This document shows, in pieces, positions 12,401 through 24,422 of a DNA stretch of 64,000 nucleotides; the stretch's first letter is position 1, and every line of letters begins with the position of its first letter. The DNA is taken from assembly GCA_026413225.1 (NCBI GenBank), contig CM048553.1:101166690-101230689 (forward strand), given 5' to 3'. Made by a program: the position numbers and the translations under genes. The notes beneath the pieces are model-generated. The model ran no database searches. It saw nothing but the letters and a program-made list of their open reading frames with translations, and had not been told where the DNA came from. The DNA is from Otis tarda (Eukaryota; Chordata; Aves; Otidiformes; Otididae).

Positions 12401-13121
12401 TTAAAAGTTAGATAACAAAAACCAGCTGCCTAGAACATCTATAGACAGCACACCCCTGGGCAAACCTGAAGAACAACAGCCTTCAAAAAGCCCCTTACAA
12501 GTGGAGATGGAATTAAATATAAATTACAGGGACATTAGCTGACAACAGCCTGGCAGAGCAGCACGAGGCATTCCCCGTCTGCTGGTAGTCACCTGGAAAA
12601 GGGCCACTGGTGGACCTGAGCTCACATCTGTGGAGAGCAAAGAGGGACCTGATGGCTCCCCTAAGCCAGAAGGAATATAGTTGGCAGAGTGAAGACAACT
12701 AACTACCTGAGTGTTAAGATTTTCCCCAACTTCTTCTCCTGAGAATGTCCAGACTAAAGAAGTATTAAAATATCATTTTCTCTCCATATCCCTTGTTGTT
12801 TTTGCATTTGATCTCAAGGCCCATCACTGCTACTTAAAGGGAAGAAATAGACTTTTGACCAGAATAATGACAATTTGGTGGTCATTGTTTTGCTCTGGTA
12901 TGGATATACGCTTTTTTCTGACACACAGGAATTCAAAGGCTGGTTCTTAGGTCTTGGACAGGATAAAGCCAATGCTTGCTTCAGGAGAATTTTCTTTGGG
13001 AGAGTACATTTTCTGTAATTGCAGAATGACATATTGGTCTGGGGTTATAAAGAGAATTTTTTTATTTAAAAAGCTATCTCCAAGATACGTGCTCCTTTTA
13101 GTCAGCTATAAGCTAAGCAAA

Positions 13122-13165
13122 ACACAGAGAGAGAGAGGGAAAGAGAGTGAGAAAGGGAGAGAAAA
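13122..13165. repeat. GA-rich simple repeat
   Basis: An imperfect GAGA/GGGA repeat, nearly all purine on the plus strand, about 44 bases long. Confidence 0.8.
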
Positions 13166-13196
13166 TGAATTAGCTTGAACTTTTGCTGAGATAAAT

Positions 13197-13280
13197 ACGG
13201 CCTGATCTTTTAAGTTCAGTTCATCCAAGCAATCTCACTGAAATCAGTGGGGTTTCACCCATGTAGTTGGAAGCAGACCT
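13197..13280. repeat. Possible ancient interspersed repeat remnant
   Basis: The phrase CTCACTGAAATCAGTGGGG resembles the ACTGAAGTCAATGGG motif that recurs in old sauropsid repeats. The family cannot be named from sequence alone. Confidence 0.3.
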
Positions 13281-15168
13281 TGGTCACATATTGCTTAGCA
13301 ATAAAAAAAATACTTTCAATACATTAACTAAATTTGGCTGTAGTTAGAAATGGGACTCGGTGAAGTACCTACCTCACCTGGCTCTCCACAGCTACCTCAA
13401 AAGGTCATGCATTCTGTGCCTGCGTTGGGATCAGGTGCCCTTGAAGAGCCTCGTCCTTCTTCCAGGGCACACCAAACCCACCAGCCGCTGGCACTATTGG
13501 CAGGAGCTGCAGGAGCCCCTGGAGCGACGTCGGCCATGCACATTGAGCTAGAGGTAAACCGGGTCACCAGCGCACTCACCTTACCCCAACGGTGACCAGA
13601 GACCATCATGTGGGGGAGATGTCCCCACTCAGCACGTTGATCCAGAAAAGGCAAGATTGGCTTGCTGTATGCAAAACAGCAAGGGAAAAACTGGTTTCTT
13701 GTCTGCCTGAAATTGTCTGGAACTAAGAGAAAAGGGTGCAAGTGAGCGTGCGCACACACGTGTGAGCAGGGGACTGAGTGGAGGGTGGCAGCGTGCCTCC
13801 CTCTGCCCCTACCCCCAGCTCCAACTGGTTCTTTGCAGGGGTTTCAGCTCACCTGCTTTTCAGAGGCACTGAAAACTAGTGGGAAAACTGAAGCCTTATT
13901 GTGGCTGGAAGCTTATGTAGTCTACAGGCAGCAGACATCTAATATGATGTTATTTATTCCCATAGATCTGTTTATTTTGTTTTCAATTTACCAAACTCTG
14001 TGACACATTCCCAAAGGTGCCTTGCTGTACAATACGTTGCACGCAGTAAGATATTCAGCCTAATTCACTCTTTGTTTTGTTTCAGTTCAGCTGCGCGAGG
14101 GCACAAACGCGTCTGTGTTATATCTTCTCCTGTGGCTGATGTTGCAGACTATTGCCATAGGGTTTTGTGAAATGGGATCTTAGTTAATCTAGGGCATTGT
14201 CTTTGTAGTGCTAAATTCTTATTTGCAAACATAATGTTCTGGCATTGATGCAACAGGGGAACATTAGTGATTTTTTTTTTTTTTTAGTGTAGAATAGACT
14301 GTACATATGTGTTTTTAATAAACTTCTATTCTAAAGCTTTCTCTCCCTATTCTGCATTTGATCTGAGACATTTACAACACATTGCATCATGTCACATTGA
14401 TGTCTTTAGCCAGTCAAGCCAAATATTCATAAATCCCATGTGGCCAAACAGAAAACGTACAATGCTAAGGAGAAAAGTACCTGATATTTTTTAAAGAATC
14501 CAGAAGAAGGCAATTCTAGCCTTTAAACATACACGCACGTACGGACACACATATACAGAAAAGATTTTGAAAAACTTGTCTGTCCATAGCCTGTTCTCAG
14601 CCTGGAAGGATGGTATCATTTAGAAATCTATGGTCTTTCTTTGCACTTCATTGAAAGCTCTCATGTTTTCATTTTTATTTTATTTTAGGAACGTGTTGTT
14701 ACTCAGTATACTGAGAACCTGGTCTGAGGAACTGGTGCAGAATGAAGAATTCCAAATTGGATGATATTACAAAAAGTGTGTTGCAGACAAAATTTGATGT
14801 AAACAGGATCTGGAAGAGATTTGATGAGATGGTGGAAAAATGAAGATGGGATGCGGATTCATTAATAAAACAGCCTCTGGCTAGCAAGCATAAAGCCTGA
14901 TTGATCACAATTACTGCGGTTCATAACTGGAAAAGCAGACATCGGAGGACATAGACAAGGGAAAGCCAGTGTGACACCAGAATTGAGCCTCATGCACTTA
15001 TTGGGTGGCAACTACAGAACTCCAGCTCTTGCTTGTGATGGGTATGTTTCCATAACAGCATTTAAAGTGGTTTAATTTTCACTTCAGCAAGCTTTCAGAC
15101 TAATTATCAAACAGGCTTTCTTAGAAATCTGCTTGGATGAAGAAAACAGATCTCCCACACATGCCTCC

Positions 15169-15470
15169 CGATGCACACACATTCGTGTCTGGCGCAGCTT
15201 CACTTTGAATTAACGCCGACCACGCACGGCGCAAGCAGATGACTCCCAATCACCAGCTATTACTGCACTAAGCTGTGCTCATCCCCTCGTGAGCGCAGGC
15301 GCAAAAGACCCCATGAGCTGCCACCTGCCCGATGGGCACGCTTTCTGCGGCGTGGCTGAGCACATGCCTTCGGTGAGCAGCCGCGGCTGGCAGGTCAGTT
15401 GAGGATCTCCTTGTAGTAACACTCAAAGTCTGTCTCTCCTTTTTGCGCAAGCTCCTGTACGCCAGTAGAG
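15169..15470. promoter_or_regulatory. CpG island without an obvious gene
   Basis: By hand count, 15181-15420 is about 59% G+C with 17 CpG in 240 bases, an observed/expected ratio near 0.8. This meets the classic CpG-island thresholds. About 20 CpG fall in the full 302 bases. No open frame with recognisable protein starts here: a 77-codon minus-strand frame overlaps it but has no domain. It could be an enhancer, an orphan island, or the promoter of an unannotated non-coding RNA downstream of ZNF407. Confidence 0.5.
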
Positions 15471-18400
15471 ACATCTCCATGCAATATTGTTGCCTGTACA
15501 TTTAATATCCATATGAGGTCCACGCTTCATATACAGAAATGGAAATTCTCTATTACACAGCAGCAGCAGAAACCCTCAAAGATAACAGGTACAGTCAGGG
15601 GCTCAGAGAGGAGATGAGGTGTGGCAGAGTGAACAAGGAGATGGTCTTTTCTGCCCAATGTCCACATCATTCCCTGGTATCTGGTTTGTGGGTATGCTGA
15701 ACACACCCATAGTGAGAGACACCAAAGGCCATGATGAAGCATTAAAAAGGTGGTGTGATGGTCACATGCGAGGGACATCACCCCATTTACCCAAGTCTAA
15801 GTGCTTTGGAAAGATAATGTCTATGTTAGCTCAAAAGAGGTCTCCCAAAAGGTTGGAGATCTTCCTCTGCACTCTGTAGTTCTCCATCTGTGAAAGATGA
15901 AAAATAATTCCTCATGATACCTTCATGGGGCTAAAGGAGGACAAAGCCATGAAGGGCTGGGGAGAACTCACATGCCAGAGTGACAAGTACCAGAAGAAAT
16001 GTCCACAGAAAATGACTCATCCTGCCTCTGGAGCAGGCTTTCAGCAGCACGCAATAAACTAGGCACAGGGCCACCCACTAAAATACAAAGACAAATTATT
16101 GAAAAACTGTGTGTTGAGTGAGCCTCAGCACACCATCTGTGGCATGATAGAGTGCAGGAGAGGACACTGGGGTGCAGCCACCCACCCGCACTACAGCCAA
16201 ATCATGGCTGGGCTGCTCAGGCAGAAGCCTCCCTCGTGCTGCCAAGGTATTGAGTGAGGAAGTAGAAGCTGAGTCATGAACCCTCCCTTAGAAGAAGAGA
16301 GGAGAAAAAATGAATTCCCACCTCTTTGTGGGTGTCTTGGGAGTTCACTACTGGAGAAGGGCCATTTTTGGTCTCTCTTTAGTAGGAAGGCCCAGCAAAC
16401 GGGGACAAGAGGAATGAGGACAAACCGAGCAACCAGCACAGAAGAGCAGACTGATGACGATTTCCACTGCGTTAGCACTTCGCCTAACAAATCTTGGAGT
16501 CAGATACCAACAGACTGCAAGAGCAGATGAGTTCGGTTATCTTCTCTTCCTGACCTCAACAGGCATGTTGCCTAAGACTTGGCTCATGCTCCTTGGCAGC
16601 AGGCTTTTGTCCCCATCACCGATGTACCACAGACCACGTCACAACCCAGCAACACCTACAGCTTCTATAGCAAAGTGGTCTGTGGGCAGGATTACCAGGT
16701 ACGTGGCAAGTCTGTTCCTGTGAGATCCAGCCCTTTACCTGCAGGAACAAGTAATTCACTCATGGAATTGAGAGAAAATAATTATAAAAAGGGGTTGGGG
16801 GTCTAGAAGGTCTCCCAGATTACTCAGTATTTCCCCCATGGATCTCCCGGCTACCGTACAGAAATGGTCCTGGAAATTCCTGCTTCCATTTGCTCTAAAT
16901 ATCCGCGGTACCTGTTCTCCCTAATTTATTGTCATAGCTCACATACGGATTTAAGGCAGGAGACTGAGCAGAAACACTCCAGCCAGTGCCTAGATGCTCT
17001 GAGCCAAAGGAAGGCAGCCATCCTGGTGTTTTGGATGCATCCCTCAAGGTTTCCCCTCACCTGCCATCCCCACCAGGCTGCTGCCAGCCGACACTGCCAT
17101 TGCCTTCTGTTCAATGTGCCACAGCAGCCTCAGCCCCTCTGCTGCCCTGGCAAGGGGGCTTAGGACACATACGTCCCTACCTGGGTCCCCAGGTGCAAAC
17201 ACAACCCCAGGCTTCCCTTTGCTGACTCCTTAACCTTGAATGAAAGCAGAAGAATAAATCAACTGAATGATCTGCTTTTCAACAAGCAAAAATGAGAAGC
17301 AGAAGAAAGAGCAAGGCCTAGAGGACAGCCAGATGTCCCTAAGCAAGGGAAAAATCCTCCTGGAGCTGGGCATCTGGATTTCACAGCTACCAAACACCAG
17401 CAGTCACCACCATATGCTGAGCAGAAAACACAAACCTGTTCCACACCCCCAGCCACAGAGGAACACACTGGCAGACTGAAGAAGCTTAGCAGGATTTGGG
17501 GGTATGATGTCCTGAAACTCTCTCAGCATAAGACATCCGCTTGCATTTAACTTGCAACTGAAACGGGTCCTTTCCTTCCCCTGCTGCTCCGCCATCCTAC
17601 TGGGATGAGATGTGTGTCTTCTCTGTGGGTGCCTCCCCTCGCGGGAATCCAGAGGTGTCAAGAGCCCATTCCTGACCCGGGATCACCTGCAGCACTGCAC
17701 TTGCTACTGCCAGATCTTCAAACCAGATGCTGTGTCCTGCATGGCACAGCAGGGTCATTGAATGCGGTTATGAAATGGCTTGTCTCTGCCCTGTGCATTG
17801 GTGGAGATGGAGGGAAGAACAGAGAGGGAAAGGGAGCGAGATTTGGATTGTGGGTGTGTGCTGGAAAAGCATTGGGTTTTGTCTTCCTGTTTTGTCCGCT
17901 TCTTGTCTCTTCACTCTTGCGTGTATGGCTTTGTTACGTCTGAGCAGTCATTGCTTTTGGTTCCTGGCAATTCAGTTTTATTTCTGCTTTCAGAAGCTTC
18001 TTATAAAGCTCAGTTCCTAGCAGACCAAGAATGAAAGGCTCCGAGTCCTACCCTTGGATTTACTCAGTCTTTTCTTCTCCTTTGTCTGACCAGATGTCCC
18101 CTTGGTGACACTTAACTTACCCAACCAGCCTTCTCAAGGAGCTGGATAACTTTCTAGATCTGTCTGTTGACCATTGCATGGATCTTGAAGTTCATGGCTA
18201 CTTGCACAACAAGGGATGCAGTCTAGTGGAGGTAATAAACCAACCACCCGTTCTTCTGCTCCCTGCATATCCAGATGGATCACTCCCAAACGTGATCAAC
18301 TGGTGACAGAAGTCTGTGTACAGGACCTCCCAGAAGCCGAACCAACATGTGGAAAAGCTGCAATGAGGATTCAAGGCAGTAAGAGTGATAAGAGGTTGGG

Positions 18401-19440
18401 GTATATGGAAGAAAAGCCACCCTAGCATTATGCCATTGCTGCCCAGGGGCTTGCTACTCTTACTGATCAGAAACTCCTAGAACCTGATGGTGCTCACTTA
18501 ATGCTGACCTCCAGGGCAGGGCTACGCGTTACAGCTGGTCATTCAAAGCAGCCTTGATAAATGTGCTGCTGCCAGAGGACAGGAGTGTATTTTAAACAAG
18601 GTCAGGTGTTCTGTTATGTTGCAGGTCATAATCCTAGCTTGTGTGCAACTCGTCTACCACATTTCAATTGCATGATACAGGCTGGATCTACCTGCCCGCC
18701 ACGGATATTTCCCCCTCCACCACTGCTCCCAAATCCTTGACCACCATTTAAGAAAATCCTTATAGAAAAATGGCAAAGCTGTTTTTTTTTCACAAATGGA
18801 GTTCATGGAAGCTACCGCTTCATGCTCTTCCCAGTCAAAAATTATCTTTCACTGGTGGCAAAAATCCCATTATATTCTACCATTTTGAAAAATAAAAGTT
18901 TTAAATATTCATCATGTTCTTTTTTTTTTTTTCCAGTTAAAGAAAAGTCTGTCTTCCTTTGCTGGGCATATTAAATAGCTTATTTAAATAGCTGAAAACA
19001 AGTAGCCCTTTAAAGAAGTACCTAACATTCACAGCCACAGAAGAAATTAGCTATTCTCTGGCCAAGGGCTTGCTGTTAGCTTTATTTAATACACATAAAA
19101 GACTTTGTGTTGCTGCCCCTATTACACAAACACGGCAGATTCCACAGTGGACTCTATTTGGTCTTGCATGCCTATTTTCTCCATAGTTTTACTTACCATT
19201 CTTATAAAAGATAAACAGACAGGCCTGTGCTTATATATTTTGAAGAGCATATTTCCTCATACTCTACAAGAGCTTTCTTTCAATACCCTTTCATCATTTG
19301 CAATTGTGCCCTTGGAAGTTTTAGCAATATTTGTTTCAAATAAGTTTATTTTTGCGTGATTGATTGAAATCTCAAGCTGCAATTAAGAAAATTGCAGCCA
19401 GAACAATTAAAGGGATAGCGTCATTTTCTCTCCTTTCCAC
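15471..19440. other. Intergenic, no gene recognised
   Basis: No domain-bearing open frame was found. The ORFs at 16191-16530, 16864-17163 and 17605-17943 have unstructured, random-looking products. Positions 18920-18932 are a 13-T run. Nothing else stands out. Confidence 0.5.
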
Positions 19441-19680
19441 TAAAATGTCAGGTTTCAATGTCACCGCAAGATAACCCGATTGCGTGCTTGTACACCGTTC
19501 GCCCGGGCTGGAGTAAGCGTAAAACCGTCTGGAGTACTAATTACAAATGACTCGAAATGATGACACGCAGCAGAAGGAAAATGAAAGGCCCCGGTCCGTA
19601 TTGCTTAACCGCCAAGGTATATGCGCGCGGTAACACGGGTTATTGTGAAGCAGTCTGTTTGGTAAATACACAAACATCCG
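19441..19680. promoter_or_regulatory. CpG-dense, moderate-GC candidate conserved element
   Basis: By hand count this holds 18 CpG in 240 bases at only about 47% G+C, an observed/expected ratio near 1.3, far above the genome-wide depletion usual in vertebrates. It includes ATGCGCGCGG at 19621-19630 and an ATTA-type homeodomain core near 19540. No protein is encoded. The neighbouring 19800-19960 segment, with TGACAGCTGCTAAT near 19847-19860 (a TALE-type TGACAG, an E-box and a TAAT), may belong to the same element. Confidence 0.5.
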
Positions 19681-19960
19681 TCCCCACTTGTAGATCAGCC
19701 TCAGTCCCTCCCCCACCTCCCTCCATCTCTCTGCCCTTTCTTTCTCTCCAATTATAAACCAGCACCAGGTTTTCTCATCAGCCATCTCCATGTCTCCAAA
19801 TGGCTTTTCAGTGTCAGGCCTATCAGGAAATTAACTCATCATGCAGTGACAGCTGCTAATTTTTTCCCCTTACATGTCAGATGGATCGCCTGCTGAAGCT
19901 AATAATGAATCACCAATCCCTGATTAGAAGGTGCTTCCGAAACATATAACTGCCATCTGA

Positions 19961-21297
19961 GCTAACTTTTTTCTTCATATAAAATGATATCACCCTAGAG
20001 GAGTGGAAAACGAATTGTATTCTTCAACAAGATGGAACAGGGGTAGGCTGTTTAAGTGAGCCGTGTGCTATCTTAAATTATGGGCTAATATTGCACAGTA
20101 AAATAAGTGAAAACTCGCAGCTCTCTCTTATTTTGCCAAATGAATGACCTTTTTTCTGTTACTTAATCCTCTCACTAGAAACAACCTTGCTTCAGATTTC
20201 AGGAGTGGTTTTGTCTTCATCCCTCTCTCTTTTTAAAATTCTGTTTACAGCTTTTGTGCTCAGGAAGTCTACCGAGTGGGGAAAGTTGGCAAAAAAGCCC
20301 CAGAAGTGGCTTTCCAAGGCCTGTGGCTACCACACCACCAGCTCCTTGTCCCACTCTGCCAGCAGCGCCGACCCCACCTCTCAACCCCCAGGATTTTCTG
20401 AAGGGGACTCACCTGCGTTTTAAGCTCAGGTTCAGCTCATGCCTAGCCTGAGGTGCGAGAACTTTTGATGCACAGAGATCCCAACAGCGATTATAGGCGC
20501 TGAATCCACTGTCCACAAAAATCACAAGTATATTTCTTCCCAGGCCTCACAGCTAACATTTCTGGTATTAAAGCAGCATTTACAAACGCCAGCAGCGCTT
20601 ACAGCACTATGCACAATCCACACACGCATACCTCAGTGCATCAAGTATCAGCTCTGGCTCGTCTCACTTCCACCGTGAAGTGAAGCTGGTAGTCAGGCAG
20701 AAGGGTACGTAGCTGTGGGTGCTTCGGGTGGCATTGGGTTTGGGGGATTTTTGGTTTGTTTTGGTTTTGCTATAAGAAATATTTCTCTACATGTAGCTTC
20801 CAGCTATCTCTTATCTCCCATTTCTCCCCCAAAACAGAGCCCGAATCCAGGGGCCAGGAGACACTGCCTCAGGAGGTGTACATCTGATTCTTAAGAAACA
20901 GAGGGTGTTTTGCTTGCCAGAAACATCTCTTCTTCCTCTGGTTTTGTTTTCATTTAGGGTTTTTTTGGTTCACTTTTGATGGTTTTGTTGTTGTTGGTTT
21001 TGGGGTTTTTCTCCCCCTTTGCATACTAGTTCAGTGCTTCCCAAACACTTACATTTGTACCTGTTTGGCATTGTTCACAGTATGATCCAACTCTGTAATG
21101 CGTATTCAGAATGGATAACAAAGAGGAAATGAAGCCAACAGCTCTGTCAGCCAGAACATCAGAAGACAACGGACTGACATGAGAATACCGCACTCTCAAC
21201 AACCGCTTCCATTTACAGTGTAGCCCTGGATTTTTCCAGGAGACAGGCAACTGAAGGTGTTCAAACCAAACAGCAAACCACATGTTTAGAGGTCCTC
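19961..21297. other. Intergenic, no gene recognised
   Basis: Contains T/G-rich low-complexity patches (about 20740-20775 and 20938-21012) made of TTTTGGTT-like units. No coding sequence or repeat family could be recognised. Confidence 0.5.
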
Positions 21298-21583
21298 TTC
21301 AGTAGGGCCTGTTGTAATAAGACGAGGGGTAATGGTTTTAAAATAGAGAGAAGTAGATTCAGTTTAGATATTAGGAAAAAATTTTTTTCAATGAGGGTGG
21401 TGGAACACTGAACAGGTTGCCCAGAAAGGTGGTGGATGCCCCATCCCTGGAAACGTTCAAGGCCAGGTTGGACGGGGCTCTGAGCAACCTGATCTGGTTG
21501 GAGATGTCCCTGCTTCTTGCAGGGGGGTTGGACTAGATGGCCTTTAAAGGTCCTTCCAACCCTAACGATTCTATGATTCTATG
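21298..21583 (+). mobile_element. Short 5'-truncated CR1 copy
   Basis: A plus-strand CR1 3' fragment starting TTCAGTAGGGCCTG and ending with two ATTCTATG units at 21568-21583. The RT frame is broken by substitutions and small indels, for example in the TTTTTTTCAATGAGGG region. Only the last part of the ORF and the 3' UTR remain. The 5' break point falls within a few bases of that of the copy at 40128-40424. Confidence 0.93.
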
Positions 21584-22030
21584 AATGGCTGCTTGGGCTA
21601 CACACCTTCCTAGGTCCACCGCACAAGTTCTCCTACTATGCTCTGACGGTGGACGCTGCCCATGGCAAAAGGCTCCTGCAGCACCTGAGCCTGCTCCCCG
21701 ACATGCCGCAGGCACCTCGCCAACACCATGCATGGCCACCCTGGGGGCTCAGGTCCTTTTCAGGTCTGCTCTACCCCGAGTGCCTCCCTCCGCTGCCTCC
21801 TTCCCAGCTTCCCAGGGATCCATGGGAAGATCCATGGAAGGATCCAGCTAACCTCCTTGCAGCTTACGATACGGCACAGTGCCAGGAGCTCAGGCCCAGG
21901 AGGGAGACAAATGCCAGGGAGGAGTCTCCTAAGCCCTGGGAGAGATCTGCCACAACCTCGACGTTCGGTGTACGTCAGGGAGCGTTTCAGCATGGGGTTG
22001 AGCCAGCGCGTGGAGTCCTTAAGCAGGCTG
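21584..22030. other. GC-rich segment next to the CR1
   Basis: About 17 CpG by hand count in roughly 440 GC-rich bases. Overlapping open frames on both strands (138 and 105 codons plus, 77 codons minus) show no domain. A 12-base micro-repeat lies around 21816-21846 (GGATCCATGG, AGATCCATGG, AGGATCCAGC). It is not recognisably related to the GC-rich block beside the CR1 at 2035. Confidence 0.4.
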
Positions 22031-23219
22031 TCTGCACAGGAATGAATGTCACCCCTGATTTCTAATGTTTCATTTGTAGGGCACTAATAAGTTAACTTTA
22101 AAGTGTACATTAAAAAGAAGAAGGAGGGGGGAAAAAATAGCCCTAGAAAAATATTAGCTCTCCTGATGAGGCTGCACTCAGAGAGAAGTATCGTTAACCT
22201 GAGCTTCCAGGTAATTACAGCACAGGGCAGGTTAGTGAATAGTGAATCCTTCCCAATGCTCCCAAGCACAGGAACACCTACCACTGTTTTGTGCTTTTTT
22301 TTTTTTTTTTTCATGCAAAGGTCTGCTCTTTTCATTGTGCATACAATGTGATTGCTGGTTTGACACTGCAGGCTACACTGGTTTTATGAAGGATTAAATG
22401 CCACCTGAGACATATTTATCCTAAATAAATCACAAATGGTAAACTGCAGCATGTCAGTGTCAACACCCTGTACTGCAGCAGAAAGGTTAGCCATACAGGA
22501 CTAGGCACAGCAAAGAATTAGCATCCAGGCTGCAAGACCACAGGGCTACAGTTAACAGGAGAGATGATCAAGAAGAAATATTTCCGCTGAAAAACATTCA
22601 GTTTTTTTGAACATCTGTGAGAGTCTTGCAGAGGGCCATCATTTTGTAAAGGTCACCTTTTTCCTGATAACAAACGGGAGTTGATCCTGTCACTGTTTGC
22701 TGAAGACAGTATTTAAGAGGAAGTGAACAGCCTGTCACTTTTAAGAAAGACGAGCAAGTCAAACTCGGCTAATTATGAATCTCGATGTCTAACTTGAAAT
22801 TTACTTTTTTGGGGGTTTGACAAAGACACAACCTTAATTCCTGGAGAATAATAAAATTTAAAGCATAATAATAAAAAGAGATGAAAAGACAGCAGGATCT
22901 CCTAGCCCCAGAATGAAGCACCTTTTCTAAGCGGCTCGATCAGAAAATACATTTTTAAACAGTTGCTTCAGGAAGGAACTATTGTTTTACCTCACCCCAA
23001 CTTTCTTACAGTTGATAATTTTAAGATATTAAACATGATAGGAAACCCAGTTATCTCTAGAGTCAGCACGGCTTATACCCTAAACACTCACACAATTATA
23101 TTAAGCATGCATGAGGCACACTTCAGAAATTAGATTCTTTTATCTTTATCTATCTCGCGAGCTAGAGAAAGGAAAAGAGAAAAGAGAAAATGCACAGACA
23201 GAACAGATAGCATTTGTTT
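22031..23219. other. Intergenic, immediately downstream of ZNF407
   Basis: AT-rich, non-coding, with a 17-T run at 22295-22311. No gene or mobile element is recognised. Confidence 0.5.
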
Positions 23220-23242
23220 GCTCCTGCTGAATGCCAGTTCTG

Positions 23243-23248
23243 TTTATT
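23243..23248 (-). terminator. Distal candidate poly(A) signal (AATAAA)
   Basis: A canonical AATAAA lies on the minus strand, with a second copy at 23292-23297 just before it. Both are followed within 40-70 bases by a TGT/TCT-rich minus-strand stretch. This combination makes it the preferred end of the ZNF407 transcript. Confidence 0.45.
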
Positions 23249-23810
23249 GCTTAATATTAAAAACCATGATGCTTCATTTTAATGCTAACATTTTATTTGA
23301 AAGACAAAAAAAATAATCCCCAAACCTTGCCAGTTTATATTTTACCTTTTTTTTTTAAAGAAAAAAAAAAGCAGTTGTATCATGAAACAAATCGTCTCAA
23401 CATGAACTTGCATTGAACAATTGCAGTATATCCACAAGTAAATAACTGACATTCTGGACTAAGCAAGAAATACAAGGTCACCTTATGTTTTTTCTACTTG
23501 TTAATGTCAATGTCAGAATTTTCTTTAGGAACCCTCATAAAATTTCAGGAGTCGCTCACAAAACAAACTGCAAAATGGTATTTATATGAAGCACTATTTA
23601 TAAGAAAAGCTAAACATTGACAGTGACAATATTTTTTTTCCAAAAAAAATGTACATTTCTTATGTAGGAGTGTCATCTGAAATTAAGTGGAAGTAACAGG
23701 CATCAAGTTCTTTCTGAATATGCAGAATTGAGAATTTTCTGAAGTGTAGCTTTTTTGAGCTCTTCTTTAGGGAAAGTCCTTTGTGATACCATGAAGGTAC
23801 CATGAAAAAA

Positions 23811-23816
23811 TTTATT
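23811..23816 (-). terminator. Proximal candidate poly(A) signal (AATAAA)
   Basis: The canonical AATAAA hexamer lies on the minus strand about 610 bases past the ZNF407 stop. No clear GU-rich element follows it, so it may be a minor or unused site. Confidence 0.35.
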
Positions 23817-24422
23817 TTAGATGCAAGACACTTATTTTGATGACATATTTTTAGCCAAGGATATTATAAAGTAAGGTTCTAGAAAGCAAAATGTCACCTG
23901 TTCTTCTTTAAAACAAAGATGGGCATCAAATACAGTATGTAAGCTTGCCTGTTCACCTTGGTATTGTGGGTTTTGTATTTTTTGCTTATTTATCTGTTCA
24001 CAAAATGTGCACATAAGTGGAACTGTTTTACTTCTGTGATTATGTTAGACAAAAATGACAGAAGACAGGGATTTAACCTGAGATAAAATAACATTTGAAA
24101 AAAAAAACCAACAAAGAAAGCAGTGAACAGAGCAATACTTACACTTTGGGGGGAAGTTATCCTCTTTTGTGCCCTAATATGCTTGTTTTAGAATAATCCC
24201 ATATAATAATTCTTAGCGCTATTGTAACAAGATTGTACTATCCTTTTCAGTGAACTCCACCTAGCAGCTGACCTTTACCTCCTACAGGTTGTGTATTTGT
24301 TACCTTGCTAGGAGGACGTTGTACTGAGAAGGTTTTACAGAAGATGTTCCAGGAATACAGTGCTTTCATAGATCTGTTAATTTCCAGCTTTGCCCTGCAT
24401 CAAGGCTAGGAGATGAAGATTT

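Larger units (their letters stand above)
9432..15168. other. Intergenic, no gene recognised
   Basis: Read on both strands. The longer open frames (10329-10714, 10833-11154, 11202-11608, 13350-13759) lie in GC-richer parts, overlap on opposite strands and show no domain. Small features are a CCCATCCCTG tandem near 10928-10952, a GA-rich run at 13122-13165 and a 15-T run at 14271-14285. Confidence 0.5.
23220..24422 (-). other. ZNF407: Probable 3' UTR of ZNF407
   Basis: This AT-rich, non-coding stretch follows the TGA stop on the minus strand, with no strong open frame. Three AATAAA signals occur in this direction: at 23816-23811, 23297-23292 and 23248-23243. Beyond the last one (about 23205-23175) the minus strand is TGT/TCT-rich, as expected for a downstream GU-rich element, so I favour a transcript end near 23220. 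The 23811 signal would give a shorter 3' UTR of about 0.6 kb. The end point is inferred from signals only. Confidence 0.55.

Noticed and set aside
1738-22030. Homology between the two GC-rich blocks next to CR1 copies (1738-2034 and 21584-22030)
   Set aside because: Compared in both orientations by eye; no shared stretch longer than chance was found.
21649-22065. A 138-codon plus-strand frame in GC-rich DNA
   Set aside because: No domain, overlapping frames on both strands, and open length is expected at this G+C; no splice or start context supports it.
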